A stretch of DNA of 64,000 bases, from the NCBI GenBank assembly GCA_005408345.1, contig SEMN01000876.1, forward strand, positions 62,001 to 126,000. Reading direction: 5' to 3'. The notes under the pieces were generated by a model. That model had not been told where the DNA came from. It saw only the letters and a list, made by a program, of their open reading frames with translations, and searched no databases. Source of the stretch: Macquaria australasica. Its lineage: Eukaryota > Chordata > Actinopteri > Centrarchiformes > Percichthyidae. Below, piece by piece: positions 46,945 through 60,469 of the stretch. Within the stretch, counting starts at the first letter, position 1. The number at the start of each line of letters is the position of its first letter. The position numbers were made by a program, and so were the translations under genes.

Positions 46945-49189
46945 GCTGCAGGATTCCCTGTTTAGGAAAAAAGAAAAGAAGGAGAAAAAAATAAAACCCA
47001 GTACCTTACAGATTCCAGGGCCAGGGTCAGGTTTCGTTTTAATGTCCGTTTGCATGTGGATGGGGGGCTGTGGGAGCGGGTGGCTGGGGATGAACTGGGG
47101 TTAGTGTGGAAGGGTGTGGGGTTAGCGGGAGTTCCCCATGGCAGCCGTCCATTCTGCACATACAAACCCCCTGATGTCACACACCGCTACTTGCACGCTG
47201 GGTGACGAGAAGCAGCTTTTTACGCCACTGAAGTCGCTCTCCTCACAGCTGATGGAGAATTTAAAATACTGTTAGCTGTAAAAGATGGTGATAGACAAGA
47301 CAAACAGGAGACCCCTGATAGCAGAGACTTCTAGACAAAAGGAATCAAGTTTCTGCACCTTGCTCCCAACGAGAGGCGGCTGATTGAAACCAGATAAGGT
47401 TCAAATGGAACTGTTAGGTCCAGTAATGAGATTCCCCGAGTGTATGTTTGGATTAGGTGATTACAGACCTCGCCTTCCTCCTCACAGTCACTCTCACATG
47501 CACATTGACACACATACAGACCCATACATGCATACAGGCACACACACCAATGGTTAAGTGTTGAGCATTAGACTATCAAAAGGGGAAGAGTTCATGAAAA
47601 TGGTGAAATACAACTCTGTCTTCCTGTCTCAGTACTTTTATAGGGAGGTGTAGCAGAACAAAAGGAAAATGGGTTATGAAAATAGACACAGCTGGCAGAG
47701 CCTAAACAATGGGCCAGCTGGTTCTTTTTGAAAGTAATGATCCTCACAGCTTTTCGCAGACGTGACAGGGTCTGCAGAGTTACTAATAAAAGTGCAGCTA
47801 AGATTAAAAGAGGAGTAAAACTCAATAACAGAACCTGCATGTCAGACAGACACCTGCTCTTATGGAGGTTAATGTCAGGTTCAGGGCACAAACTGTGCAG
47901 GCTGGGGATAAAATCAATTTTTTTTGTCCATCCCTGAAAAAATAGTTTTGAATTAACATTTTCAATATTTTATCTGAATTATTTTTCTGAATCAAATCTG
48001 TTATTACGCAGCCTGAATCTCGGTTATACATTTTTCATTCTACCAATGTGCCTGTGCACCCGGGCGTTCTGCAAAGTATATTGACATACGTTGAAAGTTT
48101 GTAGGCTTAGGTATTCAGAGAAAAAATCTGGCGTGCATAATTAGGTGATGTTTCCATTTTTTAACTGCTGGGACAACACTGTCAGAGGCTTGCAGCAGCT
48201 CACTTCAATAACGGTGTGTGTGTGCATTGTTCTTTTGAAAAGTTTGTCACAGTGACAGCGTCACCGGGGTTTTTGACATCGCCTGTCATGCTGAAGATCT
48301 CTGCTGCCTCTGTTGCTGTCACTCCTTATCAGCACTCATTTCTTAAGTTTATGCTTGCAAATATTCAAAAACCATATTACCATACCTACCGCTGCCAGGG
48401 GGGCAGAAATGAAAGGAGGCAATAATCTCTCTCTTTCTTTATCTGCGAGCTATCCTTCAGCAAAGTATTCAGAGCTAGGAATTTTCAGCAGGCTTATATG
48501 AGTGAGAAGGATATTAATGTTTTGATAGTCATCTTTTTTTTTTGCTTGTGTTCTCTATGGCAAACACTCTAAAGTTATTCTTTTAATACTCCTCTAAATT
48601 ATTCTATTTTACCTCGGGTTAAATGGCAATGTCACAAAAGAGCGTATATAAAATTATTAAATACAGCACACAATAGTTTGGGGAGTGTGGGGGCGGCTTA
48701 CATGCACATTTAATTGCATTACAAGACAAACACTTAGCACCATAATGCAGAATCACAGCGGTACAATTTCACAGTGCTTCCGCACAAAAACATGCTGCCT
48801 GGCATGCATTTTGGCATATCCATCACAATACTCCTATCTGCAAGGTGCAGGGTAACCTGATTTAAGGGCAACTTATTGGATTTGTGGGAGGGACTGAGAG
48901 GGGTGGAAGGGAGAAAAGAAAAACAAAAGGGAAGGATTAATCATGATGCAGCGGCATGACAGTGCCTACAAAGGCGGCCATGAAACAGTTGCTTGACGAG
49001 AGAATGATTGCAGGATCTGCAAGTAACTGGCTGCCACCGGCGATGTTCTTCCTCCAACTCAACTTGTCAGGTGTAATCATTTTGTTAAGCTTAATGTTTT
49101 ATGCAAATGCACTTGGGGAGAGTTTTGTCAGGGGGCTGGTTGTTGTTTTTTTGTTCCTCTGTTGTGTGATGTATGTGTGGGTATGCATT
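46944..49189. other. Gene-free stretch
   Basis: Unique sequence. 47030-47130 is G-rich; 48700-49060 is motif-dense. No gene recognised. Confidence 0.45.
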
Positions 49190-49285
49190 GTGGTTAAATG
49201 TGTGTATGATGTTGTGTGTGTCTGTGTGTGTATGTGTGAGTGAGGGTGGGGGGGTTAGTATTTGGCGGTGTGCGTGTGTGTGGTA
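49190..49285 (+). repeat. Imperfect TG-rich region with G7
   Basis: Interrupted TG/TGTA runs, then 'gagggtggggggg' and further 'gtgtgcgtgtgtg'. Highly degenerate microsatellite. Confidence 0.8.
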
Positions 49286-51384
49286 TTGTTTTTTAAGCAC
49301 TCTGAAAATATTTGCATTCCTCTGAACCCTGCCTGTGTTGCCCTGATTATTTCCTGTATGCATCAGGGTTTTCTCTCATGGAGATCACACGGCTCAAGTC
49401 ACATCACACGCTTCCTGAAGAGGAGGGAGCTGGTGCTCACCAGAGCCTGCCTTCTCCAGTCTGCACTCTTTCTTTCAATAGAGAGGAGAGGATAAAAGAA
49501 TCAATGAGGAGAGGAGGGGAGAGGTCCGATATGTTGCTGTTGTTTCTTGGCTGCAGATAGCAGTTGATTTTCCACAATGTATTGACACAAAACTCAATGT
49601 ATTGGCATGGTCTCATTATGATATATGAAAGCATGTGACCCATTTGTATGTTTTGGACTTTGACTGAATCCAATGTAGACTTTCAAGGTGACCAAGAAAA
49701 CTCCAACAACCGCCTCATTTGTCCTTTCAGTCAGCGTGTCAATATCAGTCGGTTTTCCAATTCTGCCACCCCTCATATATTACAGTAGGTTTTTTTCAAG
49801 TGCTATTTATGATGACAGTGATGACAACAATACTACATTATCCCAGTTTTTAACAGATAACAGGTCATAGATCTTTAAGAGAAAGCCCACCGTATTGGAT
49901 ATGTGCTGCCTCACAAGAGCCAGCAGACACAAACATCCAGCCACACTAACTCCCTCAAATCAAAAAACGTTTCATCCATAAATATCCAAGGTAATCATCT
50001 CTAAAAGCCAGCAGAGGGAGAAGAAATGCATTGGCACGGACCAAACCTAACATGGCCCTCAGGTCCTCTTTATGAACTCGCGCCTTTTTGTACTTTTATT
50101 GAGCTATATCATTTTTTATGGTTCATCATCATCATCAGAGGATCTCATGTGAGAATCAAAGCCTAATGTCAGTTTTGAGGGAAGAAAGCAGTCAGGCTGA
50201 ATGCGGTATTAGCCCCGGGTTTCATTTTCAATCGTCCTTTTTTTTCCCCACACACGTGCCTTAATTCGCTGCCAGATGTGATAAAATGGATGTAGCTCGT
50301 GGAAAGCGGGGTGGCTGTCTTATCTACAAGATGATATTCACTGACTGCCTTGCCTTTTTTTTTAATCACCTTTAAAACTCCCTCATACTTTTACACAGCC
50401 ACCTGAATCATATGGAGCAGGTTCACTCTTCTACACTCTCCTATTTCAGTCAGTCAAAGACAGAGGAGACAGACTGAAATTCATCTACACTTGAGTGCTT
50501 TGAATGGAATATGACAAATTACTCATTTTAATTCCCCAAAGAGTATATGCCCCTAAGCTTTCACTCTATAAGTTTAGATTACATCTTTTTCATCACTGTC
50601 TTGAACTGAAACAGTTTTGGATGGGAAGTCGAATGTTGATGATTTGTGATTTTGAACATTTTTTTGGGGTCCAAAAAGGGAAAAAGCTGTATGACCTTTA
50701 ACCACTGGTTCTGTTGTGCATCTCCCATGTGGATACAAGTCATGGTAAAAATATTTGTTTAAACTGACATGACCTATAAAGAGGGAATAATAGTGCAGAG
50801 AGGAAGAGGGAGGGAGACATCTCAAAGCCTGTTTTAGTTTATGTTTAACTGTTTTCACTCCTTTTTTCATAAACTCAATTTTTATATCAGAGAAATGACT
50901 CTTGGACTTACGGATCTATCAGCATGTATAATCTGAAGCTGCTGCCTTACAATGCTAATCAGAAAAATCTATCTATTACAGAACCTATTTACTGTGCAAC
51001 TGAGATTAACTCACTCAGAAATTACGACTGTCTCAAGCCATTAACCTTTACAACAGTGCAACTTGACTATTGGTCCAAAAGCTACTGTGAGTCTAAACAT
51101 GGGTGATGCCAGAGGTACAGTAAACACTGCTCTGTTTCTCATCTGAGTGGAGAGCTAATGTGAGGGTTGTTATGAAGAAAAGGCCACCTTGCAAATGCAC
51201 ATGGTCGCCACGTGCCGCCTGTCCCTCCATTCGTCTTGTCAGCATGGTTCAGTGGGACCAGTTATTCAGAGACTGGACACGAGGAAATCAGTTCAGCAGA
51301 GGAAATGACATTACGGATCAGACATACTGAATGTCTACTTCTTCTCTGTTCTCTTCATATAATCTGTGATTTAACTATATTTGC
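49286..51384. other. Gene-free stretch
   Basis: Unique AT-rich sequence; nothing recognised. Confidence 0.5.
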
Positions 51385-51895
51385 TTAAAGGGGAACTCTG
51401 CCAATTTTACATATCAAAGTCTGTTTACAGGTTTATGTGATAAAAAGTAGTATAAATAAATACATTTTTGTGGCTCCAAATGGAGCTGCACAAAATCTGA
51501 TAAACTGCCTTAAAGTGCCTTAAGTCACTTGAGTCAGTGTCGGTTGGGGCTGAAGACTACAAGTTTGAAAATGAGAAAAAAAAAAAAAAAAACTGGGGTT
51601 GTGGAGTTATAAAGCTTGAGCCTCTGCTTGAGGCTAGCGGCTCGAGGCCACATTAGCAGCTACTAGCATAACACAACCAAATCTGTTGCATTTTGGGTAA
51701 TGCAAGCGGCAGGTTAATTTCTGTTTCTGTTCTGTTCTGCTTCATTGATTTTGTCCTGTCCATCCTGAGTCCGACAATGTTATAAAAGTGCAATGCTAAA
51801 TCGGTGGTATACTCTTTTAATATTGTAAATATGAAACTCAATTTACATTTCTTGCAAAGCAACAAAGTAATGTAGGTAAAAGTAACGTGTTAAGT
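51385..51895 (+). repeat. Fish TTAAAGGGG-family repeat, copy 2 (near full length)
   Basis: Starts TTAA then 'aggggaactctgccaattt', followed by 'tatcaaagtctgtttacagg', 'ggctgaagactacaag', A17 (51576-51592), 'ctctgcttgaggctagcgg', 'ctagcataacacaacc' and 'caaagcaacaaagtaatg'. It matches copy 1 (23700-24003, inverted), including a perfect 31-bp block. No open frame or transposase, so it is non-autonomous. The right end is approximate. Confidence 0.8.
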
Positions 51896-52765
51896 AGCTA
51901 TGACAAGACTGAGGAAAATCCACATAGAAATAAACTTTACACAACTGGAATATGCAAAAGTTCATGTTATTCTATGGAATAGAATGAGATTCAGAGGAGA
52001 AACAGCCTCAGGCATGAAGATTTCTTTTTCTTTTTGGACACACACATGCACTCAGGCAAACTCAAAATGCACAGACAAACACAGCTAACACATGCACAAA
52101 TGCACACAAACGTTCCTTCAGCTCTGCCACACTGTTGTGTACTGGGGTTAATATTCATTCTTTTTGCTAGGTGGTTCTGATATCCCACCACCCATAAGTA
52201 AGCAATGAATAAACTGTAGCTTCCAATAAACACTGGAGGGTGTGTGAAGTGGATTTGAAATATGGTAATGAGAGTGTGTGCGTATATGCACGTATTGAGC
52301 TTCGACTGGACAACCAAACCAGACCAGAGAGGACAAGCAATGTTGCAAATGACAACAAAGGACTTCAATACCACTGCACAGGCAACAATAAAATGGCATC
52401 CATGGGTGCAATTACAGAATTACTAGAGTGGTGTAGTGGCTTTTTCTCATTAGAATATTACCTCTGGCTCCCAACAGCAAGTTGAACCCCATTAAGATGA
52501 CCTTCACTGGTACTGTGCTCATTAAAGAACGCTGAAATGCTCTTTTTCATCTGTGGCCGTAATGAGGGGACCAGTGTACATATCAATATGGAATTTTATC
52601 AAGAAAGGCCCAGGCTGCAATTATAAGGACCTTTTTGAAAAGTTCACTTCTATTATGTCCCTCTACCACTGGTAATGACATTGTGACCATACTCGCTCCT
52701 CCAGTAAGTTAATATCAAATATGAAACCAGATATCAATGGCCCCAGAGACTGTGTGCGCATGCTA
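51896..52765. other. Gene-free stretch; motif-dense 52490-52680
   Basis: Unique sequence. 52490-52680 ('ccccattaagatgacc', 'tatcaatatggaattttatc', 'ggctgcaattataaggacc') lacks simple repeats and may be a conserved element. Confidence 0.45.
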
Positions 52766-52792
52766 TGTGTGTGTGTGTGTGTGTGTGTGTGT
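52766..52792 (+). repeat. (TG)13 microsatellite
   Basis: Perfect TG run of 27 bases. Confidence 0.95.
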
Positions 52793-52943
52793 ACATGTGT
52801 CTGCATGTAAGCGCTACTACAGTGTAAGCAGGCGCGTCCTTCATTGCATTGTGTCTTTAATCTTTTGATATTACAAGCCATTCATCATTTCATCCTGACA
52901 CCTTCATAAAATAAAACATACAGTAATTAATATTGTTAGACGT

Positions 52944-52967
52944 AGAGAGAGAGAAAGAGAGAGAAAG
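52944..52967 (+). repeat. GA-rich microsatellite
   Basis: Two (GA)4-5 runs separated by AA. Confidence 0.85.
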
Positions 52968-55900
52968 ATCAGGAAAGAGAGGACTATGGAAAGAAGGTTT
53001 GGGAGTCCTAAATTAAGATTAAATTTAATGATAGTTTATGTGTCAAATCTCGTACAAATTTACTTTATTTTTAAATTCCAGACGCGTCAAAGGAAGAGCA
53101 ATGAAGCCAGCGGAGTTTAACACGCATATAATCTACAGATTGCATGCTTGATTCCTAAAATACATCTGATTTTTCATTTATCAATATGAAGATTCAGATT
53201 ATGATACTGTGTAACAAATGACAAATTCAACCACTAATACTATAAATGTCAGTTCAGAACATAGATACTGTAATATCCATGAAATTACCGTATATTGTGC
53301 TCGCCTACATGCGGTTTCAGGTTTTTATACAACTGGTTTGTGAGTAACATGGTATCAATCTAAGCTAAAGTATATTATGTCACATCAGGGCATATTATCA
53401 GTGTATTACTCTCTCTCTCTGAAGCACAACTTAAGAAATTTCCCGTGGCATATTATCCACTATGGGAATTAGACTTAAAAGCATGTTTTTTTTTAATTCT
53501 GATTCAAAAAGAGTACAGAAAAATATCATCAACATTTAATAACAGCAAATACTAGAAACCACTCGATATAGATTAGAATAAAGAAAATACAAAGTGAGGA
53601 CTGCAAACTGTGTGAAGGCCTACAGTATACTGCTGTTTTTCCACGAGATCATTACTCCATCGCAGCCCGCTTCTCCCTGTCAGTTGTGGGCTACACATCA
53701 GCCTGTTTCACACCGCTACGCTCTGAACCCTCTAACGGTGCTGCAGACAGCGGAGATGGATGCTTACACTGTGGAAAGTATGAAATTAAAAGGAAGAGTC
53801 TGATAAATTGACAGCAGGCACCTCAGGATAGAGAAGCAGGAGATGGAATGATCAACCTGACTTGAGGGTGGAGCGCTGGGCCGCTGAGGAGAGGCTGATG
53901 GATATACAGCAGGGTTTGGCTGTAAAAATGTGTGCTGTGTTGTGTGTTCTTTGTTTCATTTGGGATTTGCATGTTTATACTGTATGCACACTTTTTCACA
54001 GCTAGGTATTATTTAAAAACCCATGAAACCGATGTGGCTGCAGGAATTACCTTTATGCAGTTTAAACCCTTTTTTGTTGCTATACAAAAAAGCATTAAAT
54101 TAGTGAATGATTTTATATTGATACATGTATATCTAAGAGCATTACTGAAAAGCAGAGGCCTTTTCAACACATTTTGATATGAATGAAAACTTTTTAATGA
54201 AAGTTGTTGAAGTAATGATCCTTTCACCTAAAGAGTATTATTTTGTTTTATAAACTGGGCTTGCTGAAAGGTTAAAATGTTTCTAATCAAAATATCTTAA
54301 AGCCATGCAAGCCAACAAAAAGTCAGGACACACATCAACTGGAGAGAAAAACTGCCATCATTCCTTAGTGCAGAGAGATTGTCTGAAATGCTGCCACAGG
54401 CTTATGGACGCCAGGAGCATTGTAGTTTTTCTATGTGGCTGTAGTTACTCCTGGAACCTGCTGCTACATACACAGAGAGACCATATCCAAAAATAAGTCC
54501 TACAATTGTCACAGCAGAGCCAAATCTTTACTCAAATATCATGATATGGGAAAAGAATGCCTTTGTTTAAATTTCTGACATCAGACAATTTTGGAGGATA
54601 GATCGCATCAGCACAAAAATACCGCTGGGAGACATAGCTGAATATTGAAGTCATATTTCTGAATTGAAATTTTCCACTGTGTGTTTCCCCACCATACCAA
54701 AAGCCATAATTCTGATGATCTCAGCTCATGTATCTGTATATGCCTGAACCCATACAGCCTTTCAGGTTGAGCCCCAGACTTGGGCTCGATACTGCCGGCA
54801 CATGTGTGTTAAAATGTAAGGGGCAACAGTCAAGACATTACTGTAACTAATTTCCTTAGACCTCCACTTCTCAGCAGCAAATGGCGAGGATGTAGTGGCC
54901 TTTCCGACTGGCTTTATACCTCCCTCTTGCCTTCCCTTCCTCTTTTAACAGTGGTAAACCGCTGCTCACCCCAGCACAGGTGTTTCCCATTGCCAGTCAC
55001 AGTCCCTCTCGCCCCAACACCAACATTGTTTTAACGCAGAGGACTCTGGGCTCCTTCCACAGGCTTCTGACAAGCCATCGGGCCCATGTTTATCTGCGGC
55101 ATAAAACTGCATGCATCACAGTGTCTACTTGCTCAGCCTCTAGGGACAACACATGGTTTTAACATTAGTTCATCCCTCTGAATGGAGTAAAAGAGAATCT
55201 GTGAGGCCTTTAGCCACCACAGGAGAAAAACAGGACAGAGAATGAAAAACAGACTGAGTGTTAGCAAGCATCGTCCACTGTATAAAGTAGTTGCTTCACA
55301 AATACTATATAGAACAAGTGCAGTGTGATTAGGCTGTTACCATACCTGAGTTAATGGGAGCGGCATGTATGCAGTCATCTTGATAATTTAATTTGAGTGT
55401 GCCCTGAGGTGGCGCAATCTTTATTTCATCAGCTCAAAGCAGTTTATTTCATTAAAACGTCTACTTGTCCATCAGTAAGAACCTGTTCCTTTTGAGATAA
55501 GCTGGCGGAGTTCATCATAATTGCAAATGTTTGCCCATAATGTAAAGACCTTGTGGGGTCTAGTATTCTTTGAGATGAAAAAGGTTGTCATGCATACAAA
55601 TCAGAACAAGTGACAGTAATTCCCGCCAACATTTTTCGATTAGTGGAAATTCATAAAGAAGTGTCAGACTTGATCGGACCTGCAGGGCAATTTTAATTTG
55701 GCCCCATGGTTTGTTTCAAATCTCTGCTTTTAAAAGTATTCTAAACATATAGTTTCATCTAAAAATTAAAAATACATTCTCTCACTTTTTTTTTAAAGTG
55801 ATTAACACGTCAATAATTTTACTGGACTTATGGCTGTTAGGCATTAAAATTAGTCCTTTTCCCCCACCACTTTTCATTTGAGTCTCTGACTTCTACTTCT

Positions 55901-57515
55901 CTGTCTCGTACACTTTTACAGTATGTACATTATATATGTGCACAGAGGATCACACATGTATGCACACACACACACACGTCTACACCCCACTCCCACACAC
56001 ATCTCACGGCGTAGCGGCTGAGAGGGGACTAACTGACAGAGATTGCTGGGTAATTCAAGCCAACATGATTGACTTTATGATCACTTTAAAGCCCCAACTA
56101 GTCTTTATGCTTTCAAGAAATGCCAAAAGTTTCCAGCACAAAAGTGGCAGGGAATCAGGCATGAAGGGAACAAGAGGTAGAAAAACCCCTACAACTGCTT
56201 TCACTTCAGAACCCACCTCCCTCCCTTCCTTCTTCCCTCACTCTTTCCCCCTTGGCACTTTTAATGGCATAAAATTATGGGCCTGCAAGAGCGACAACAA
56301 CTGTCTAGGTTTAAAACATAATACGTTGACAGGACTGACACGGCCATTTTCTCCTCCTCCATTAGCGTTGAGACGTGGCCACCTCCTTTTGCTCTTAAAG
56401 AACCAACCAGTGGCAGGCCATAGTTGTCGGACGTCACTTCCTCTGTCATTATCCGCTGACACACTGACTGCTGCTGCTTTCATACTGACACACAGAAAAA
56501 ATATCAAGGAGTCTAAAAGTATTTCAAGAGTGGTCTCTCATTATTGTTACATTCATGTACACTAATCACTAGGTGGATGTGAACATTTGGACTCAACAGT
56601 AAGTCTCAGAACAGATATATAATATTTGGGGTCTTGGGAGAGAGCTACACAGTCAAATTCAAAAAAAAGAAGAAAAAAAAGAAAAAGAGAGGTCATTCTT
56701 AATGGCATTATTGTCCACATTTGTATGACTTCATTCCTCACCCATTGTTAGGTTTCGTTATTACATTTCCTGTAAAATTCATCTCCTTCTCAGCCATTTG
56801 TTTAACAGTGTAAAGTAAGCAACCCCAACACATTTTGCACTGGATCGATTACTTGACTGAATGAACAACAATTTTGATAACCAATTAAACCTTCAATCAC
56901 GCAAAAATGCCAAATGTTTGCTGGTTCTAGCTTCTAAAAATTTTCTTTGATTTATATGATTGTAAAATGAATACCTTTTGGTTTTTGAACGTCACCTTGT
57001 GCTTTGGGAAATTATTATGGACATTTTTTCACTATTAAAATAGATCAACTGATTAAGAAAATAATAGTGAGCCACAGCTCTTAATACATTATTTGCAAAA
57101 ATGAGAACTAATCAACAACTTGCCTTTCAGACTGATGTTCATGAGAGTACTTGGCAACTGTAAAGATTATAAACTTCTTCTCACTTTGCTTCCAGGTGCC
57201 AGATACATGTCAGGCCCAGGCAGAGACATAGTGTTTATGGACACTTTAGCCATCAGGAACACTGACCTCTGCTATCATAAGTCCCTCAAATGTGTCATCA
57301 GCACTCGCAATGATACTGTAAATGTTGTGTTGAGAAACCTCCTCCCGTCCCTGCAGGATCTCAAGCCCAGTCCAAACCTTGTCTCAGCCCTGGTGCGGTG
57401 ACGATCCAGAGCATGAAATCCGTCCCGCGGCGCGAGGGCCTCAGCTTCTGAAACTGTAGATCTATCTGTTAGCTAAACATGTCGACCACATTCTGTGCTG
57501 TTTGCTTCTGCAGCC

Positions 57516-57517
<2 letters not shown>
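52968..57517. other. Gene-free stretch; longest open frame of the window not recognised
   Basis: The frame 55936-56565 (+) is open for 209 codons but begins in a CA-rich tract (Thr-His) and shows no domain, so it is not called. 57120-57401 (+) follows an acceptor-like 'ctttgcttccag' at 57195 and is open for 68 codons past it, ending in a small CpG-rich patch (57394-57432); also unrecognised. The rest is AT-rich unique DNA. Confidence 0.4.

Positions 57518-57568
<51 letters not shown>
57518..57568 (+). repeat. (AG)25 microsatellite
   Basis: Perfect 51-base AG run, the longest uninterrupted dinucleotide repeat in the window. A mirror-symmetric purine tract, able in principle to form triplex DNA. 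Confidence 0.95.
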
Positions 57569-57569
<1 letters not shown>

Positions 57570-58810
57570 GTTGAGATCTATAATTCAACAAAGCAGGAAG
57601 AGGATTATCACTCATAAGCTGCATAAGAACTTCAGTGGAGAATGTTGGGTTTGCTGAGACTATAAATAAAAAAGATCTCCACAAAGACAAGCGGAGGACC
57701 TGCTCGTTCTGGTGTCAGCTTGCCCCAGCTTAATAAGTATGTTATTGTTGCTCTAACTACGTTCTCTCTTACATGCTGTGTTGTCCCAGTAGCACACTGT
57801 AGCAGAGCCAAGGCCTTTGTTTAGCTAATGTCCTGTGGTGGCTTCTGATTGGTCTAAATGACCTGTGACACCTCATTAGCTCCTCAAGTTGGCCTCTCTG
57901 CATCATATTATTAATGGCGACATTGAAAACAGAAGCCATATTAACCACCTCACACTTAATGGTGTTGGTTTTGATTAACATCACCAACACTAAAATGACA
58001 GTGAGGTTAATGGGAACTTTGAACAGGACCTCTAATACACACACATAGATACACATGCTGTAACTATGCAGGCTTGCCCACAAATACACACACACACACA
58101 CACATTACCATCTCTCCTATCTTGGCTGATATCATCTTACCAGGGATTTGGGTGGTTATCATAGTGAGCATGAAAAATAAGACTGAACGGCCCAGGAAGC
58201 CTCCACTGACTTGTCTATATGGAGCCTCATTAGGGACATTGATGGATGGGCTATTGCCACCACCAGGCTCTCCCAGAAAAGCCCTGGGTATTATTAGTGT
58301 TTGTGTGTTTATAAACTGACACTTAATTACAGGTGCAAAATCATACCACATACATTAACGAGTTACGGCCCATTGAGTATAATGCAGCCTGGATATTTAA
58401 GAGAAAGAAGAACGGGAATTACAGCACTGTGACCGAGAATTGGCCAACGCTTGATGATTTAATACTCAAATGACATAAGGAGAGACATAAATAATGTGTT
58501 TGGAGATTTATAAAATCTTTATTGGGTTTTATTCCAGGAAATATACATTTTGAGGCAACCAAAATTAGAAGCAATTTTTACAGGGAAAATAAATAAAATT
58601 CAACCCTTTAAGAGTTGAAATACAGGAACTGGCAGAATATTTGCATTTACTCTTTTTTATTTCCAGTTGTGAGAAATTAAGATATTTCTCATGTGTCTTC
58701 TCGTAAGAAGTTTTAAAATGACCTTTCAAAAACCAGAGAAAGTGGTAAAGGTTATGTTTTCAGAGAGGTTTTTTTTTAAACATCAGTATCCTTGGTAAAA
58801 AACAAAAGAA
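57569..58810. other. Gene-free stretch with (AC)9 at 58086-58104
   Basis: Unique apart from the short AC run. Confidence 0.5.
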
Positions 58811-58827
58811 AACAACAACAACAACAA
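58811..58827 (+). repeat. (AAC)5 microsatellite
   Basis: Five AAC triplets plus a partial unit. Confidence 0.9.
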
Positions 58828-59383
58828 TAAAATACTAGAAATCACAGTTAAAAAAATGAAATGCATGGTCACTATTTTGTCTTCCCCCAAGTCCAGATAC
58901 TGCACAATTCTGAAAGCGAAACTACATCAATGCAAGCATATCAGAAACAGACCTGAAGGTCACTCACTCTGAGAAATCTATAATCTACAATACTTCTAGT
59001 TTTATATACACCAACATATCAATAAAAATATTTTAAATTCATTTCAAACATCTTCATTAGAATTTACTGCAACAAACAGCTGATTTTTATTTCACTAGTG
59101 AGCTCCATGTCATAGAGAACTCACTTCCCTTCCTCTTCACACACACTACTGTAGTTGTGTATCGGATTTACAGCTGATAGTTTACTTTTATACCAGAGGA
59201 GGTCATACGATATGATATTTTCTGTTTCCCAAAATGGCTTCAGCCAAGGGCCCAGCCATATAAAACATACTCCTGACAGCGATACATTTCACGTGATGAC
59301 ACTACTCTGAAACAATCTCGATATTGCCTTTCCCTGTCATAAACAAAACCTGACCACAGTTCTGTTCATCGGTATATGTGTCT
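58828..59383. other. Gene-free stretch
   Basis: AT-rich unique sequence. Confidence 0.5.
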
Positions 59384-59408
59384 ATGTGTGTGTTTGTGTG
59401 TGTGTGTT
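59384..59408 (+). repeat. Interrupted (TG)n microsatellite
   Basis: TG runs split by one extra TT. Confidence 0.9.
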
Positions 59409-59599
59409 GCTGTTGATTTGTCTATCCAGTATGTGTGCATGAAGGGGGAGGAAGATTAGGAAGAATGGTAGAGGGACACGGAGACGAAAACTCTCTTATT
59501 CGCAGCTGTAGACGGAGTAAGTAGATGGGTTCACTCTGGGGAGAGCAGTAAGAATGGTTGTAAAATGCACAACTCCATGGTAACTGAAGGAGATGTGGC

Positions 59600-59755
59600 T
59601 CTGCTGAGAAAAGAAACAAAGCGAGAGAAAGGGCGGGAGACAGGAAGGAGTGAGGAAGGAGAGAAGGCTGAGAAAGAGAGGAGGAAGGAAGAGTGAAAGA
59701 AGAAAGAAAGCGAGAGGAAGGAAGGCGAGCAGACAGACAGAAAGGGATGGAACAG
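59600..59755 (+). repeat. Purine-rich (GA/GGAA) tract
   Basis: About 150 bases almost wholly A and G on the plus strand, with GGAAGGAA, GAAAGAAA and (GACA) runs. Minus-strand Ser/Leu/Phe/Pro-rich open frames here come from this bias. Possible triplex-forming or GAGA/ETS-site-rich sequence. Confidence 0.8.
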
Positions 59756-60449
59756 ACATGGGAGAACTCTGGCAGGTGCTTCATCATCTGCTAAGGCATT
59801 GTCGGGCCGCCCGTAAACAGTCATTGGGCTTCTCGAGGGAGCGACCCTCTCCATAACTAGCACAGGTATAAATCTGCCTCTTAGCCACTAAATTAGACAC
59901 ATTCTTGAGAGAGTCTCACTCTGCAAGTGCTGCACAAACCTGAGGGGAAAAGGAAGACAGAAAATTAAACTAATCCACCGAGAGTAGTAAAGGAGTTGCA
60001 TGAATAAGGTTTAGCCTGTGTGAATTTAACCAGATGGCCACTATGATCAGTATGAAAAATTGTTAATGTTTTCTTACGCAAAGCTGTTATGAATAGTTTC
60101 TTTACACTGAGCAAGAATTAATTTCCCCACCATCTCCAAGAGCTGTCATTGCATCACGTGTAAGTGCCTGCTGTGGCTCAAAGCCGAGGGCCAAGTCCAA
60201 GGTCTGCGCTCTGTCACCTCGTCACAATGTTTATCCTTCATTACGACTCTGAAAACACAGACACACCCATGCTTTTTTTTTCCCCTCCTCAATGAATTTT
60301 TCTAACCTGTGAAGTGGTGACATTGTGCGACAACATGTCACTTGGATATTGTTTTAACACTTGCAGGGGTTGGTGAAGGGAGGAAAGGTCAGGGTAAAAT
60401 ACACCAAGAGGAGTGATCTAGTGTTCTGACCACATAAAGTTTTTACTGC
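59756..60449. other. Gene-free stretch
   Basis: Unique sequence; nothing recognised. Confidence 0.5.
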
Positions 60450-60469
60450 GTGTGTGTGTGTGTGTGTGT
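60450..60469 (+). repeat. (GT)10 microsatellite
   Basis: Perfect GT run. Confidence 0.95.

Noticed and set aside
52663..52881. Thr-His-rich open frame as a coding region
   Set aside because: It is the (TG)13 microsatellite read on the other strand.
54305..54496. 'HTSTGEKNC' as a zinc-finger linker
   Set aside because: The TGEK word is alone; the C2H2 spacing needed on either side is absent.
55936..56565. 209-codon plus-strand open frame, the longest in the window
   Set aside because: It starts in a CA-rich tract (Thr-His run), has no recognisable domain and no splice or promoter context. One frame of this length is plausible by chance in 64 kb searched in six frames.
57120..57401. 93-codon plus-strand frame with an acceptor-like site at 57195
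   Set aside because: The acceptor is good but there is no donor, polyadenylation signal or recognised protein; kept only as a remark in the region entry.
59422..59863. Overlapping Ser/Leu/Phe/Pro-rich minus-strand frames
   Set aside because: Translations of the complementary pyrimidine strand of a purine tract.
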